Shown here in pieces: positions 44,719 to 53,223 of a stretch of DNA of 64,000 nt. A program made the position numbers and the translations under genes. The notes beneath the pieces were generated by a model that saw only the letters and a list, made by a program, of their open reading frames with translations, was not told the DNA's origin and did no database searches. Numbering within the stretch: position 1 is the first letter of the stretch; each line of letters begins with the position of its first letter. The stretch covers positions 1 to 64,000 of the forward strand of contig JBEKBH010000018.1 of assembly GCA_050015495.1 (NCBI GenBank), read 5' to 3'. The DNA comes from Palsa-1439 sp050015495. GTDB lineage: Bacteria > Verrucomicrobiota > Verrucomicrobiia > Palsa-1439.

Positions 44719-44885
44719 GAACCCTCACCCTGTGACCCGCCTTCGCCAGACGGCAGGCTACGGCGGGCACGCCCTTTGCCGCAAACGACAGCGGCGTCTC
44801 GCGGACTCGGCTCCCCTTGAAACGGGAGAGGGGAACGCACTTGATTTCCTCTCCCCCCGGGGGAGAGGATCAAGGTGAGGGGCAG
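44719..44885. repeat. dispersed palindromic repeat, copy B, intergenic
   Basis: Same element as 8313-8444, in the same orientation. Inverted ends ACCCTCACC and GGTGAGG; inner palindromic segments CTCTCCCCC and GGGGGAGAG. Core 44773-44816 identical to copy A at 43 of 44 positions; an extra segment (CTTCGCCAGACGGCAGGCTA with a following CGGCGGGC) is present only here. Lies after the amidase stop and may act as its terminator. Confidence 0.85.
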
Positions 44886-44928
44886 CTCGTTAAATGAACT
44901 GTGACAGAACGGTCGGTGGGGAGACGTC

Positions 44929-45426
44929 ATGAAACGAATTATCGCAGTCGCTCTGGTGATGCTGGCGTCGGCGTGCAGCTACAGCCATATCGGGCCGGAG
45001 AGCGGGATATTCAGTCGTCCCACGCCGCCGGTGGGCGCCGGTTCGCTCGAAAGCCAGGTCGGCCCGCTGGTCTTGCAGATCAGCCGTCATCTGGACACGG
45101 TCATTGGCGGACCAGACAATGAAGAAGACCAAACGCTCATCCTGCAAGTGCATGGCTATCGTCTGAACCAGAGGCTGACGATTCCCTCGGACAGCGTCAC
45201 GCCAGATTTTACCGCTCGTCGGTTCGGACCGACTTCGAAGGGCGGGACCTACAAGGGTTATCTCATCATCAGAAAAATCACGGCGGACAGGGTCGAGGCG
45301 TATCTGCGTCTCGACGTTACCGCCAGCACCATGTCCGGCAAGTACACGCAGACCGCCAAATACCGCGGCAACTACACGTTTCGGCACGACGACGAGGATG
45401 TCGGCCAGCCATCGCCCAGCTTGTAG
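44929..45426 (+). CDS. putative lipoprotein
   Basis: A 165-residue protein with a lipoprotein signal (KRIIAVALVMLASAC, Cys16 as lipid site, LASAC lipobox). The mature part (VGPLVLQISRHLDTVIGG, QTLILQVHGYRLNQRLTIPS and AYLRLDVTASTMSGKYTQTAKYRGN) looks like a beta-sandwich with strong strand alternation. No known domain. The last dozen codons come from the first of two 57-base direct repeats that recur after the SDR gene. A GGGGAGAC sits before the ATG. Confidence 0.78.
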   Translation: MKRIIAVALVMLASACSYSHIGPESGIFSRPTPPVGAGSLESQVGPLVLQISRHLDTVIGGPDNEEDQTLILQVHGYRLNQRLTIPSDSVTPDFTARRFGPTSKGGTYKGYLIIRKITADRVEAYLRLDVTASTMSGKYTQTAKYRGNYTFRHDDEDVGQPSPSL

Positions 45427-45456
45427 GCGAGGGATCGCTTGCGGCGTGTCGCGGAT
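45400..45456. repeat. direct repeat 1 of the pair flanking the SDR gene
   Basis: The first 20 bases (GTCGGCCAGCCATCGCCCAG) are identical to 46327-46346 and 30 of the first 32 agree; the CGTGTCGC motif also recurs at the end. It overlaps the lipoprotein's last codons. Confidence 0.75.
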
Positions 45457-45589
45457 ATCCAGAAGCCCCCGCCGTTGCGTTCACGTTGACCGCCAAGGGG
45501 CTTGACTCCCAGTTCCCGAAGGGGTAAGCGAGGGGTTCATTCGATCGTAACGTACCACCGCAGTGAGCCCTATGTTGGGGAGAAAAACT

Positions 45590-46318
45590 ATGCAAATCAA
45601 GGATCACGTATTCATTGTTACCGGCGCTTCGTCCGGGATCGGGCTGTCAACGGCAATTGCCCTGACGGATCGCGGCGCGAAAGTCGCCCTGCTCGCTCGC
45701 AGCCGTGACGCCCTGGAAAAACTGGCGCAGCAGCTTCCGGGCAGTTTGCCTGTCACGGTCGACATGACGAGGTTTGATCGTGTGCGGGAAGCCGTAGGCG
45801 CCGTGCACCAGCATTATGGCCGCGTCGACGGGCTCGTCAATAATGCCGGGCGCAGCTATGCGGCCGCCATCGAGGAGATTGACGCCGTCCTATTTGACGA
45901 AATCTTCCATCTCAATGTGTTGGGACCGATTGTCGCGATGCAGGCCGTGATTCCGGTGATGCGTGCCCAGGGTGGCGGTAGCATTGTCAACATCAATTCA
46001 GGGACCGCGTTCATGACTGTTCCTCAATACAGCGTGTACTCGGCTTCGAAGCGGGCGCTGCTTGGATTCAGCCTCACGGCCCGCGCCGAGTTGGAAAAGG
46101 ACCGCATCGTCGTCAGTGAAATCTACCCGTTCATCACGGCCACAAACTTCGGCAAGAACAGAATGGGGAATCCGGCCGGCGGCGGGCCGGCGTCCAATTA
46201 CGGCGCTGGTGACAAACCTGAATTCGTTGCCGGTCTTGTCCTGCGAGCCATCGAAGAAGGGCAGGCGCAGTATTTCGCGAATGATCGGCTCCGGAAAATG
46301 GCCGGGGGCGCAGCCTAG
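45590..46318 (+). CDS. SDR family oxidoreductase
   Basis: A 242-residue short-chain dehydrogenase/reductase. NAD(P) motif VTGASSGIGLSTA near residue 10; D-x-T-R pocket (VDMTRFD); NNAGRSYAA; catalytic Ser near residue 138 in VNINSGTAFMT, Tyr-x-x-x-Lys in YSVYSASKRALLGF. A normal-length SDR, probably NADPH-dependent; the substrate cannot be deduced. Start at ATG 45590 (MQIKDHV) after GGGGAG; a longer frame is not needed. The gene lies between two copies of a direct repeat. Confidence 0.93.
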   Translation: MQIKDHVFIVTGASSGIGLSTAIALTDRGAKVALLARSRDALEKLAQQLPGSLPVTVDMTRFDRVREAVGAVHQHYGRVDGLVNNAGRSYAAAIEEIDAVLFDEIFHLNVLGPIVAMQAVIPVMRAQGGGSIVNINSGTAFMTVPQYSVYSASKRALLGFSLTARAELEKDRIVVSEIYPFITATNFGKNRMGNPAGGGPASNYGAGDKPEFVAGLVLRAIEEGQAQYFANDRLRKMAGGAA

Positions 46319-46326
46319 GAGGCACG

Positions 46327-46383
46327 GTCGGCCAGCCATCGCCCAGGTTGTGGGCGAGACAGCACGCAGGACGTGTCGCAGAT
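46327..46383. repeat. direct repeat 2 of the pair flanking the SDR gene
   Basis: See 45400-45456. Begins eight bases after the SDR stop; spacing between the two copies is 927 bases. Confidence 0.75.
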
Positions 46384-46418
46384 AGGAGATTAGGTTCTGG
46401 CTCGTCGCCTTGATGCGA

Positions 46419-47120
46419 TTAGTTTGAGTGGGTCGCCGCGTGTGGCCATTGGTCGACGCACTGCTTAAATAAAGCGAAACTGGCGGACCTGTTTGCTAAG
46501 TCTATTGGGTCGAGCCGCTCGAAGACAAGGTGGAATATCCAATCAAAGGCGTTGGGAAAACCATCTCGGACGATTGAGAGATATGTGAGGTCCTTCAGCT
46601 GGGGTGGTGGTTGCGAAGTGCCATGAAACTGGCGGGCACCATCTGAGTCCTGCCAGGCAAATCGCGGAAGGGCGTTCGCTTGGCCGCCGAGAGCGGTTAA
46701 GAGTAACCAAGTTTCAAGCATTTCGACGGGGATCGCGATCGCAACCGGGATTGGCCATTTGGAGTGGTCGTAGCCCAAGGTTTCGTGGAGAGTGGCGAGG
46801 AGGGCGGCGTAGCGGTCCTGCTTGTGAGAGTCTCGGTTCGGAAGGGCTCTTCGCTGTTCTGGAGAAAGGGCTTCAAGAGCTGCGGCGTGGGGGGCACGGT
46901 CATTGTCCAAGGCGATGAGGAGGTGTGCACCGCTGCCCTTCTGCATTTGTTTGATTTCGGAAAGGACATACGGCAGTGCCTTGCGAACTTCGGTGATGCC
47001 GCCGCCTTGCCGTAGGCGACGGGGCACTGGTGTGAAGGGTGCACCTGTCATGCGTTCAGCGCAGGCTTCGTAGAAGAGGTCGTCGGTGTCGCTCTCAGTC
47101 AGAAGGTACAAGGTCTTCAT
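46419..47120 (-). CDS. DUF4276 (Toprim-like) family protein
   Basis: A 233-residue protein of the DUF4276 family, whose N-terminus resembles a Toprim domain: LYLLTESDTDDLFYEAC carries Glu9, and HLLIALDNDRAPHA carries an Asp-x-Asp at 72 and 74. Toprim domains bind Mg2+ and cleave or join DNA, as in primases, topoisomerases and OLD nucleases. The middle and end (PIPVAIAIPVEMLETWLLLTAL) are family-typical. Its ATG at 47120 overlaps the upstream ATPase stop, so the pair is one translational unit. DUF4276 next to an AAA ATPase is a recurrent defence-type pairing; a direct activity is inferred. Confidence 0.8.
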   Translation of the reverse strand: MKTLYLLTESDTDDLFYEACAERMTGAPFTPVPRRLRQGGGITEVRKALPYVLSEIKQMQKGSGAHLLIALDNDRAPHAAALEALSPEQRRALPNRDSHKQDRYAALLATLHETLGYDHSKWPIPVAIAIPVEMLETWLLLTALGGQANALPRFAWQDSDGARQFHGTSQPPPQLKDLTYLSIVRDGFPNAFDWIFHLVFERLDPIDLANRSASFALFKQCVDQWPHAATHSN

Positions 47121-48100
47121 GGCTTCTTGGGGCGAAGAAACTCGGGTACCCCACCGAGGAAGCCTGAGAACCACAGATTTCCAAGCGGCATATCGGCTGG
47201 GGCGTCGACGCCCCAGTGGATTCTCCCTAACTTCTGAGCCAACGTGGCGAGAGTGCTCGCACCATCCTTCTTTTCTACGACTACGACTGCTTGTGGTTCC
47301 TTTTGAAAGCAGTCAACTAAATAAGGGTTATGGGTGGTGCCAATAATCTGAATGTGCTGATCACGTGCAATCCGTTGCATGAGTGTAATGACCTGTTCGA
47401 ATACGCGCGGGTGCATTCCGTAGTCGATGTCTTCGAGACAGATTACGGGGGGCTTGGTAGATTGATGAATAATGGCGAGTAAGCCAATGATGATCCTTGT
47501 CCCGTCAGAGAGTTGGTTGGCGTGTACCGGGGTATCAATACCTCGCTCTTTTACTTGCATTTGCTTATGGCCGTTCTGGTTTTCCACGTCGGCAAAGCTG
47601 AGCTTCAGGATTTCCGGAACATATGTGATTAATGCCTTATGTGCGGCCTGGAACAATTCCTCCTGATCGCCGTTCTTCAGAGTTTCCAAAGTGCGCGTGG
47701 TGCCCGAGCCATCTGGCAGGATATATGGGTTTGCGACAGTTATCTCCGTTTGAGAGATTTTTGCGGGGTCGAGGTGAAATATCATTACTGAACGCGAGTG
47801 GGTCTGGTTTCGTAAATGGGACGGGGGGAATTGATTGCAGATCGTGTCGCCGTTGTCGGTCGTAAATTTGACCGAGACGGGTTGAAGAATGTGATTGAAG
47901 TGTTTGGGGAGTTCGTCACCACTGGGGGGGACTCGTCCCTCTTGGGGCTTCCTGTCAATAAAAGGGCCGCAGTCACGGAATGCGCGCAGAAAGTTTGTCT
48001 TGCCAGCGCCGTTCGCACCCAGGACTAGGGTGAGTGGAGCAAGATCAACTTCAGCGTCGACAAATGATCGATAATTCTTTAGGTGGATGTGTTTGATCAT
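47117..48100 (-). CDS. OLD/RecF-like AAA family ATPase
   Basis: A 327-residue ABC-type AAA ATPase of the OLD/RecF-like class. Walker A LVLGANGAGKTN (residues 28-35), signature-like LSDGTR (197-202), Walker B VICLEDIDYGMHP (219-231) and the switch GTTHNP (254-259). There is no nuclease domain in this protein; the partner DUF4276 gene, overlapped by four bases (ATGA), would supply it. Such pairs resemble PARIS, AbiL and OLD-type abortive-infection systems, where an ATPase senses phage and activates a Toprim partner. Lower GC than neighbouring ileS and located between housekeeping genes. Start ATG 48100 lacks a strong ribosome binding site. Confidence 0.85.
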   Translation of the reverse strand: MIKHIHLKNYRSFVDAEVDLAPLTLVLGANGAGKTNFLRAFRDCGPFIDRKPQEGRVPPSGDELPKHFNHILQPVSVKFTTDNGDTICNQFPPSHLRNQTHSRSVMIFHLDPAKISQTEITVANPYILPDGSGTTRTLETLKNGDQEELFQAAHKALITYVPEILKLSFADVENQNGHKQMQVKERGIDTPVHANQLSDGTRIIIGLLAIIHQSTKPPVICLEDIDYGMHPRVFEQVITLMQRIARDQHIQIIGTTHNPYLVDCFQKEPQAVVVVEKKDGASTLATLAQKLGRIHWGVDAPADMPLGNLWFSGFLGGVPEFLRPKKP

Positions 48101-48284
48101 ACAGGGGCTTTTTATAAGAAATGGGTGCAAAAAGCGAATAGTTTTGATGTGGCGTGTGATTTCGGGTGAACCGTTTGAGACGTAGATGGTGGGCGTGCGC
48201 GAAATGCGACAGGCGTAGCGGGGACGGTGAGGGAGGAGCGGAGTCCAGAGCGTGCGACGGTCGTTCCTGCAATGGTCGAGAATC

Positions 48285-48304
48285 GGCCACGACAGAGCGT
48301 GGCC
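48285..48304. repeat. dispersed GGCCACG hairpin repeat
   Basis: GGCCACG and CGTGGCC form a perfect seven-base stem with a six-base loop in the divergent gap before ileS, followed by CTCC. A family of this type is widespread in this kind of genome. Confidence 0.55.
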
Positions 48305-48392
48305 CTCCAATTCGTACACTACCCAAATCTCCTCCCGCCGTTGACACACCCCCGTGTGCGTGATACTTTTGCCCGCTCTTGGCGGGGCGGAC

Positions 48393-51152
48393 ATGACGGA
48401 GACCCAAGCAAATTACAAAGATACGCTGAACCTGCCGCAGACGGACTTCCCGATGAAGGCCAACCTGCCGCAGCGCGAGCCCGAGATGTTGGCGCGCTGG
48501 GAACGGGACAAACTATACGAGAGAATCCTGGCCGCCCGACGCGACGCGCCCCTGTTCGTCCTGCATGACGGCCCGCCGTTTGCCAACGGCGACGTGCACA
48601 TCGGCCACGTCCTCAACAAGACGCTCAAAGACGTGGTGATCAAGTACAAGAGCATGCGCGGGTTCCGGGCGCCGTACGTGCCGGGCTGGGATTGCCACGG
48701 TCAGCCCATTGAATACAAGGTGAAGAAGGAACTCGGCAAGGAGGCCGACCAACTGTCGCAGACGGAGCTGCGCAAGCGCTGCCGGGCCTACGCGGAGAAG
48801 TACGTGGATATCCAGCGCCAACAGTTCAAGCGACTCGGGGTGTTCGGCGATTGGGAGCATCCGTATCTCACGATGAGCCCGTCGTATGAGGCCGAGGTCA
48901 TTGGCGCGCTGGCGGATATGGTCGCGGACGGTTTCGTGTACCGCGGGAAGAAACCGGTGTATTGGTGCGCGACCTGCCGCACCGCGCTGGCCGAGGCGGA
49001 AGTGGAATACGCCGACCACGTATCGCAGTCCGTGTACGTGAAGTTCCCCGTCAAAGGCCGTGAGAACGAGTTCGCGGTGATCTGGACGACGACGCCTTGG
49101 ACATTGCCGGCGAACCTGGCGATCGCGGTCAAGCCGGAGTTGACGTATGTCCGCGCGAAAACGTCGGCGGGCGAGACGTGGATTCTGGCCGAAGGACTGG
49201 TCGAACAAGTCGCGAAGGCATGCGGCGTGGAGCTGGCCGTCCAGGAAAAGCTGTTGGGTCGGGACCTCGAAGGCATGGTCGCGCGTCATCCATTTATGGA
49301 CCGCGATTCCCCAATCATCTTTTCGCCCTACGTGACATTGGAGCAGGGCACGGGTTTGGTGCACACGGCGCCCGGGCACGGCGCCGAGGACTACGAGCTC
49401 GGGCAGAAGTACGGACTCGACACGCTGGCGCCTGTCGATGACGGCGGTGTGTTCACCAAGGAGGCCGGGCCGTTCACGGGTCAGTTTGTGTTCAAGGCCA
49501 ACCAGGCGATCGTCGATCACCTGCAAGCGACGGGGGCGTTGGCGGGGCGGGCTGAGATCAAGCACTCGTACCCGCATTGCTGGCGGTGCAAGAACCCGAT
49601 CATTTTCCGGGCCGTGGAACAGTGGTTCATCGCGGTTGACCATCGTGATCTGCGCCGGAACGCGCTGGACGAAGTGCGCAAGGTCAAATGGGTGCCCACG
49701 TGGGGCGAGAACCGGATCACGGGCACCATCGAGCAGCGGCCGGATTGGTGCATCTCGCGGCAGCGCGCGTGGGGTGTGCCGTTGCCGTTCCTGGAGTGCG
49801 CCGATTGCCATCAATCGGTCCTTGATGCGGGATTGATCCGGAAGTTCCGCGAGAAGGTTTTGAAGGATGGCGTGGATATCTGGTTCGAGCGGAGCGTGGC
49901 AGAACTGTTCGGCGACGTGAAATGCCCGTCATGCGGTTCGGCCAACCTGAAGAAAAGTCCCGACATCGTGGACGTGTGGTTCGAGTCGGGCGTGAGCCAT
50001 CGCGCGGTGTTGCGGATGCGACCGGATCTGGCGTATCCGGCGGACGTCTATTTGGAGGGAAGCGACCAACACCGGGGTTGGTTCCAATCGGCGTTGCTGA
50101 CGGCGGTGGCCACGGAGAAACGCGCGCCGTTCCAGACGGTGGTGACGCATGGGTTCCTGGTGGTGCAGGTCGAAGAGACGGGCAAGAAGCAGAAGGTCTC
50201 GAAATCGGCCGGCAAGCCGGCGAAGTCCGACGACTACGTGAAACGGTACGGCGCCGACGTGTTGCGGCTGTGGGTGATCTCGGAGGATTACCAGACGGAC
50301 GTACCGTTGTCGGACGAGATTTTCGAGCGCGTCTCGGAGACGTATCGCAAGGTGCGCAACACGCTGCGCATCCTGCTGGCGAACGTTCACGATTTCGATC
50401 CGGCAAAACATGCGGTGCCACGCGAGAAACTGGCGGAGATCGACCGCTGGTTGCTGTCCTGTTTGCAGGGAGTGGTGGCCAACGTGCAGGATGCGTACGA
50501 GCACTACAACTTCCACGCGGTCTATCATGCGATCAACGCGTTTTGCACGACCGAAATTTCGTCCTTTTACGTTGACGTAATGAAAGACCCGTTGTATACG
50601 CTTGCGCCCAATTCGGCGGAGCGGCGGTCCGCGCAGACGGCGATTTTTGAGACCGTGGCGACGCTGGCGAAGTTGCTGGCGCCGATCATGCCGTTCACGG
50701 CGGACGAAGTGTGGAGCTTCCTGCCGGGGCGAGAGACGGAGTCGGTGCACTTGGCCGGTTTTCCGAAGGTGGACCAGGGTCTGCGGGACGAAGAGTTGGA
50801 ACAGCGTTGGAGAAGGGTGCGCGCCGTGCGGGCGCGGGTGGATTTCGAATTGGAAAAGGAGCGCCAGGCAGGTCGGATCGGCAAATCGCTCGAAGCACAG
50901 GTGGAGATCGGGCCGGATAACGAAGCCACCTCGGGGTTGCTGAGGGCGCTGGGGGCGACGTTGGAGACGGTGTTGATCGTATCGCAGGCCCGGATCGGTC
51001 AGCCGACGGGCGGCGATCTGGGCGTGAAGGTCAGCCGCGCGACGGGCGGGAAGTGCGTGCGTTGCTGGCGATGGACGGACGATGTCGGGATGGACGCGGC
51101 GCATCCCGGGTTGTGCGGGCGGTGCACGTCGGTGATCAAGGCGCTGGCGTGA
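48393..51152 (+). CDS. ileS: isoleucyl-tRNA synthetase
   Basis: Class Ia synthetase, 919 residues. HIGH motif at residues 69-72 (GDVHIGHVLNK); KVSKS near residue 600 as the KMSKS equivalent; editing-domain motifs (TTPWTLPANLAIA, TGLVHTAPGHG, WFIAVD); C-terminal zinc-binding cysteines CVRCWRW and CGRCTSVIKAL. Start at ATG 48393, with the frame opening at 48354; MTETQANYKDTLNLP begins the protein. First gene of an ileS-traR/dksA-lspA run. No T-box leader is evident upstream. Confidence 0.97.
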   Translation: MTETQANYKDTLNLPQTDFPMKANLPQREPEMLARWERDKLYERILAARRDAPLFVLHDGPPFANGDVHIGHVLNKTLKDVVIKYKSMRGFRAPYVPGWDCHGQPIEYKVKKELGKEADQLSQTELRKRCRAYAEKYVDIQRQQFKRLGVFGDWEHPYLTMSPSYEAEVIGALADMVADGFVYRGKKPVYWCATCRTALAEAEVEYADHVSQSVYVKFPVKGRENEFAVIWTTTPWTLPANLAIAVKPELTYVRAKTSAGETWILAEGLVEQVAKACGVELAVQEKLLGRDLEGMVARHPFMDRDSPIIFSPYVTLEQGTGLVHTAPGHGAEDYELGQKYGLDTLAPVDDGGVFTKEAGPFTGQFVFKANQAIVDHLQATGALAGRAEIKHSYPHCWRCKNPIIFRAVEQWFIAVDHRDLRRNALDEVRKVKWVPTWGENRITGTIEQRPDWCISRQRAWGVPLPFLECADCHQSVLDAGLIRKFREKVLKDGVDIWFERSVAELFGDVKCPSCGSANLKKSPDIVDVWFESGVSHRAVLRMRPDLAYPADVYLEGSDQHRGWFQSALLTAVATEKRAPFQTVVTHGFLVVQVEETGKKQKVSKSAGKPAKSDDYVKRYGADVLRLWVISEDYQTDVPLSDEIFERVSETYRKVRNTLRILLANVHDFDPAKHAVPREKLAEIDRWLLSCLQGVVANVQDAYEHYNFHAVYHAINAFCTTEISSFYVDVMKDPLYTLAPNSAERRSAQTAIFETVATLAKLLAPIMPFTADEVWSFLPGRETESVHLAGFPKVDQGLRDEELEQRWRRVRAVRARVDFELEKERQAGRIGKSLEAQVEIGPDNEATSGLLRALGATLETVLIVSQARIGQPTGGDLGVKVSRATGGKCVRCWRWTDDVGMDAAHPGLCGRCTSVIKALA

Positions 51153-51177
51153 AAATTGCAGCAGGATGGGAAACTTT

Positions 51178-51834
51178 ATGAAGAAGCAGTCCAAGAAAAC
51201 CGGGTCGGGTAAACCAAAATTCAGTTCAGGGAAGGGAACCATGGGGACAGCGAAAACTGGTCACAAATCCAAGGTGGTGGCGGTAGCCAAATCGAAGTCA
51301 GCGCGGGCGCAAGCGGGGAGCAGGGAAGCCGAAGTCGCTGTGGCGGAAGCGGAGTTGAACCGTCCGCCGAAGACGTTGAAGCTTTCCAAGGAAGATGCGG
51401 CCAAGTTCAAGAAACTGCTGCTCGATTTGCGCGATCATCTGATCGACGGCGTCAATTTTCTGGCCAGCGATAACCTCAAGCGGTCGCATCGCGATGCGTC
51501 CGGTGAATTGAGTGGGTACAGCCTGCACATGGCCGACGCAGGCACGGACAATTTCGATCGCGAATTCGCGCTGAGCCTGGTCTCGAACGAGCAAGAGGCG
51601 CTGTATGAGATCGAGGAGGCCCTCAAACGGCTGGAACACAGCACGTACGGGATTTGCGGCAATTGCGAAAAGCCCATTTTGAAGGCACGGCTGGAGGCAG
51701 TACCCTTCGCGCGGTTGTGCGTAAACTGCCAGTCGACGGTCGAAAAGGATCCGCGGCGGCCCGTCGTGCAGGGACCGATGTTCACCGAGTCCGCGGAGGA
51801 GGAAGGCGGCGAGGCGGAGGAGGCCGAGGAGTAG
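51178..51834 (+). CDS. TraR/DksA C4-type zinc finger protein
   Basis: A 218-residue protein with a basic lysine-rich N-terminus (KKQSKKTGSGKPK) and, from about residue 60, the DksA-like coiled-coil (LSKEDAAKFKKLLLDLRDHLIDGV) and C-terminal zinc finger (TYGICGNCEKPILKARLEAVPFARLCVNCQS) with four cysteines. DksA-type proteins bind the RNA polymerase secondary channel; many verrucomicrobial forms have a long basic N-terminal tail, and this is a typical ileS-lspA neighbour. Start at ATG 51178 is favoured over ATG 51166 (closer to a GGATGGG). It is followed by a low-complexity Glu-rich tail. Confidence 0.88.
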   Translation: MKKQSKKTGSGKPKFSSGKGTMGTAKTGHKSKVVAVAKSKSARAQAGSREAEVAVAEAELNRPPKTLKLSKEDAAKFKKLLLDLRDHLIDGVNFLASDNLKRSHRDASGELSGYSLHMADAGTDNFDREFALSLVSNEQEALYEIEEALKRLEHSTYGICGNCEKPILKARLEAVPFARLCVNCQSTVEKDPRRPVVQGPMFTESAEEEGGEAEEAEE

Positions 51835-51850
51835 GACGCGAGGCGCCCCC

Positions 51851-52333
51851 ATGCAATGGGTCGCACTCATCGCCGTCGCAATTGCCGCACTCGACCAGTT
51901 CAGCAAATGGCTGGTCGTCCGCTTCATCAGCCCGGAAGAAACGCGCGTCGTCATCGCGGGCTTCTTCAGTCTGGTCAACTGGCGCAATACCGGCGCCGCA
52001 TGGGGTATTTTTCAGCATTATAATCTGCTGCTGACCGTGGTCTCGCTGGTGACGGTGCTCGTGCTCTGGTTGTTCCGTCATTCCTTTTCACTGGGGCGTC
52101 CGGGCCCGCGGCTGGCGCTCGGGCTGGTTGCGGGAGGGATCATCGGCAACCTGATTGACCGCGTTCGCGTTGGCTCCGTGATCGATTTTCTGTATTTCTC
52201 CATCGGGCAATACCACTGGCCGGCGTTCAACGTCGCCGACAGTTCGATCTGTGTCGGCGTGGGGTTGTACATCATCCTGTCGTGGCGGGCGGGTGGGTCC
52301 ACGGAGAAGCACCACGCCGCGATCTCGTCGTAG
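51851..52333 (+). CDS. lspA: prolipoprotein signal peptidase
   Basis: Signal peptidase II, 160 residues, an inner-membrane aspartyl protease that removes signal peptides from prolipoproteins. Four membrane helices; catalytic Asp residues in GGIIGNLIDRVRVGSVIDFL and FNVADSSICVGVGLYI. DQFSKWLVVRFI is the typical N-terminal motif. It follows the DksA-like gene by 16 bases. Confidence 0.96.
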   Translation: MQWVALIAVAIAALDQFSKWLVVRFISPEETRVVIAGFFSLVNWRNTGAAWGIFQHYNLLLTVVSLVTVLVLWLFRHSFSLGRPGPRLALGLVAGGIIGNLIDRVRVGSVIDFLYFSIGQYHWPAFNVADSSICVGVGLYIILSWRAGGSTEKHHAAISS

Positions 52334-52351
52334 CGCGGTGCTCGTCGTGCC

Positions 52352-53155
52352 CTATAAATCGTACGCCGCCCCCTTGCGCCGGTCGAATTTCGCCAACTGG
52401 CGACAGCCTCTCCGCTTCAGAAATGCTTCCACCTCGGCGAACTTCAATCCGACCTGGTCGGGCGCGTGCGCGTCGGAGTTGACGGTCAGCGGGATGCCCA
52501 GCGCCAGCGCTTGTTCGGCCACCGTGAGGGCGGGATACGGCTGTGGTTCGGGAAGTTCAGGATGCCGATAACCCGACGTGTTGATCTCCAGGCAAATATC
52601 CGCTGCTTTGATCTCCTCCAACGTGCGCGTGATGTCCTCAGCCTCGCGCTCGCCGGGCAGGCACCCTGAGCGTTTGGTCACGTCAAAGTGGGCGACGATG
52701 TCGCACAGCCCGCTCCGCACCATCCGACGCATCCGATCGAAATAGCGCGCGTAGAGCTGGTGCGGGTCTCCGTCGTACTGGCGCGGCCAGGAGCTCTCAC
52801 GGCATTCGTTGTCGAGGAAGTGGATTGACCCGATCACGTAGTCCCAGGGATACCGGGCCAGCTGCTGTTCCAGGTAATCTTCGAGCCCCTCGAGGTAATC
52901 CATTTCCAACCCCAGCATCACGTCGATTTTGCCCCGATAACGGAATCGCAGTTCGGTCACGCGTTCGACGTAATAGTCAAGTTCGGCCTCGGTCATGCGC
53001 ACGTTGGCGCTGCGGCCGCCGGGGAGGGGATTGTGGTCGGAAAATCCGACCTCGCGCAGGCCGAGGTCGATCCCGCGCTGGACGTAATCTTCCATCGGCC
53101 CTGCGGCGTGCTGGCACAACGGTGTGTGCATGTGATAGTCGCACTGGATGGACAT
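52352..53155 (-). CDS. PHP-domain histidinol-phosphatase-like protein
   Basis: A 267-residue PHP-family metal hydrolase of the HisJ/HisK type: CDYHMHTPLCQHAAGP (metal His), GFSDHNPLP, GLEMDYLEGLEDYL, DYVIGSIHFLDN, DIVAHFDVTKRSG, LEINTSGYRH and NSDAHAPDQVG. Together these match histidinol-phosphatase. It would complete the missing HisN/HisK step for the hisDCB genes elsewhere in the window. Opposite in direction to lspA and facing the next hydrolase. Confidence 0.9.
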   Translation of the reverse strand: MSIQCDYHMHTPLCQHAAGPMEDYVQRGIDLGLREVGFSDHNPLPGGRSANVRMTEAELDYYVERVTELRFRYRGKIDVMLGLEMDYLEGLEDYLEQQLARYPWDYVIGSIHFLDNECRESSWPRQYDGDPHQLYARYFDRMRRMVRSGLCDIVAHFDVTKRSGCLPGEREAEDITRTLEEIKAADICLEINTSGYRHPELPEPQPYPALTVAEQALALGIPLTVNSDAHAPDQVGLKFAEVEAFLKRRGCRQLAKFDRRKGAAYDL

Positions 53156-53223
53156 GGCCGTGGACTGTAACGGCGGAGCGCCGCGTTGACAATGACTTTG
53201 GCGGCTTCTACTATGCGCGCCGC

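Noticed and set aside
48101..48392. Possible T-box leader before ileS
   Set aside because: No T-box consensus or terminator/antiterminator pair is visible.
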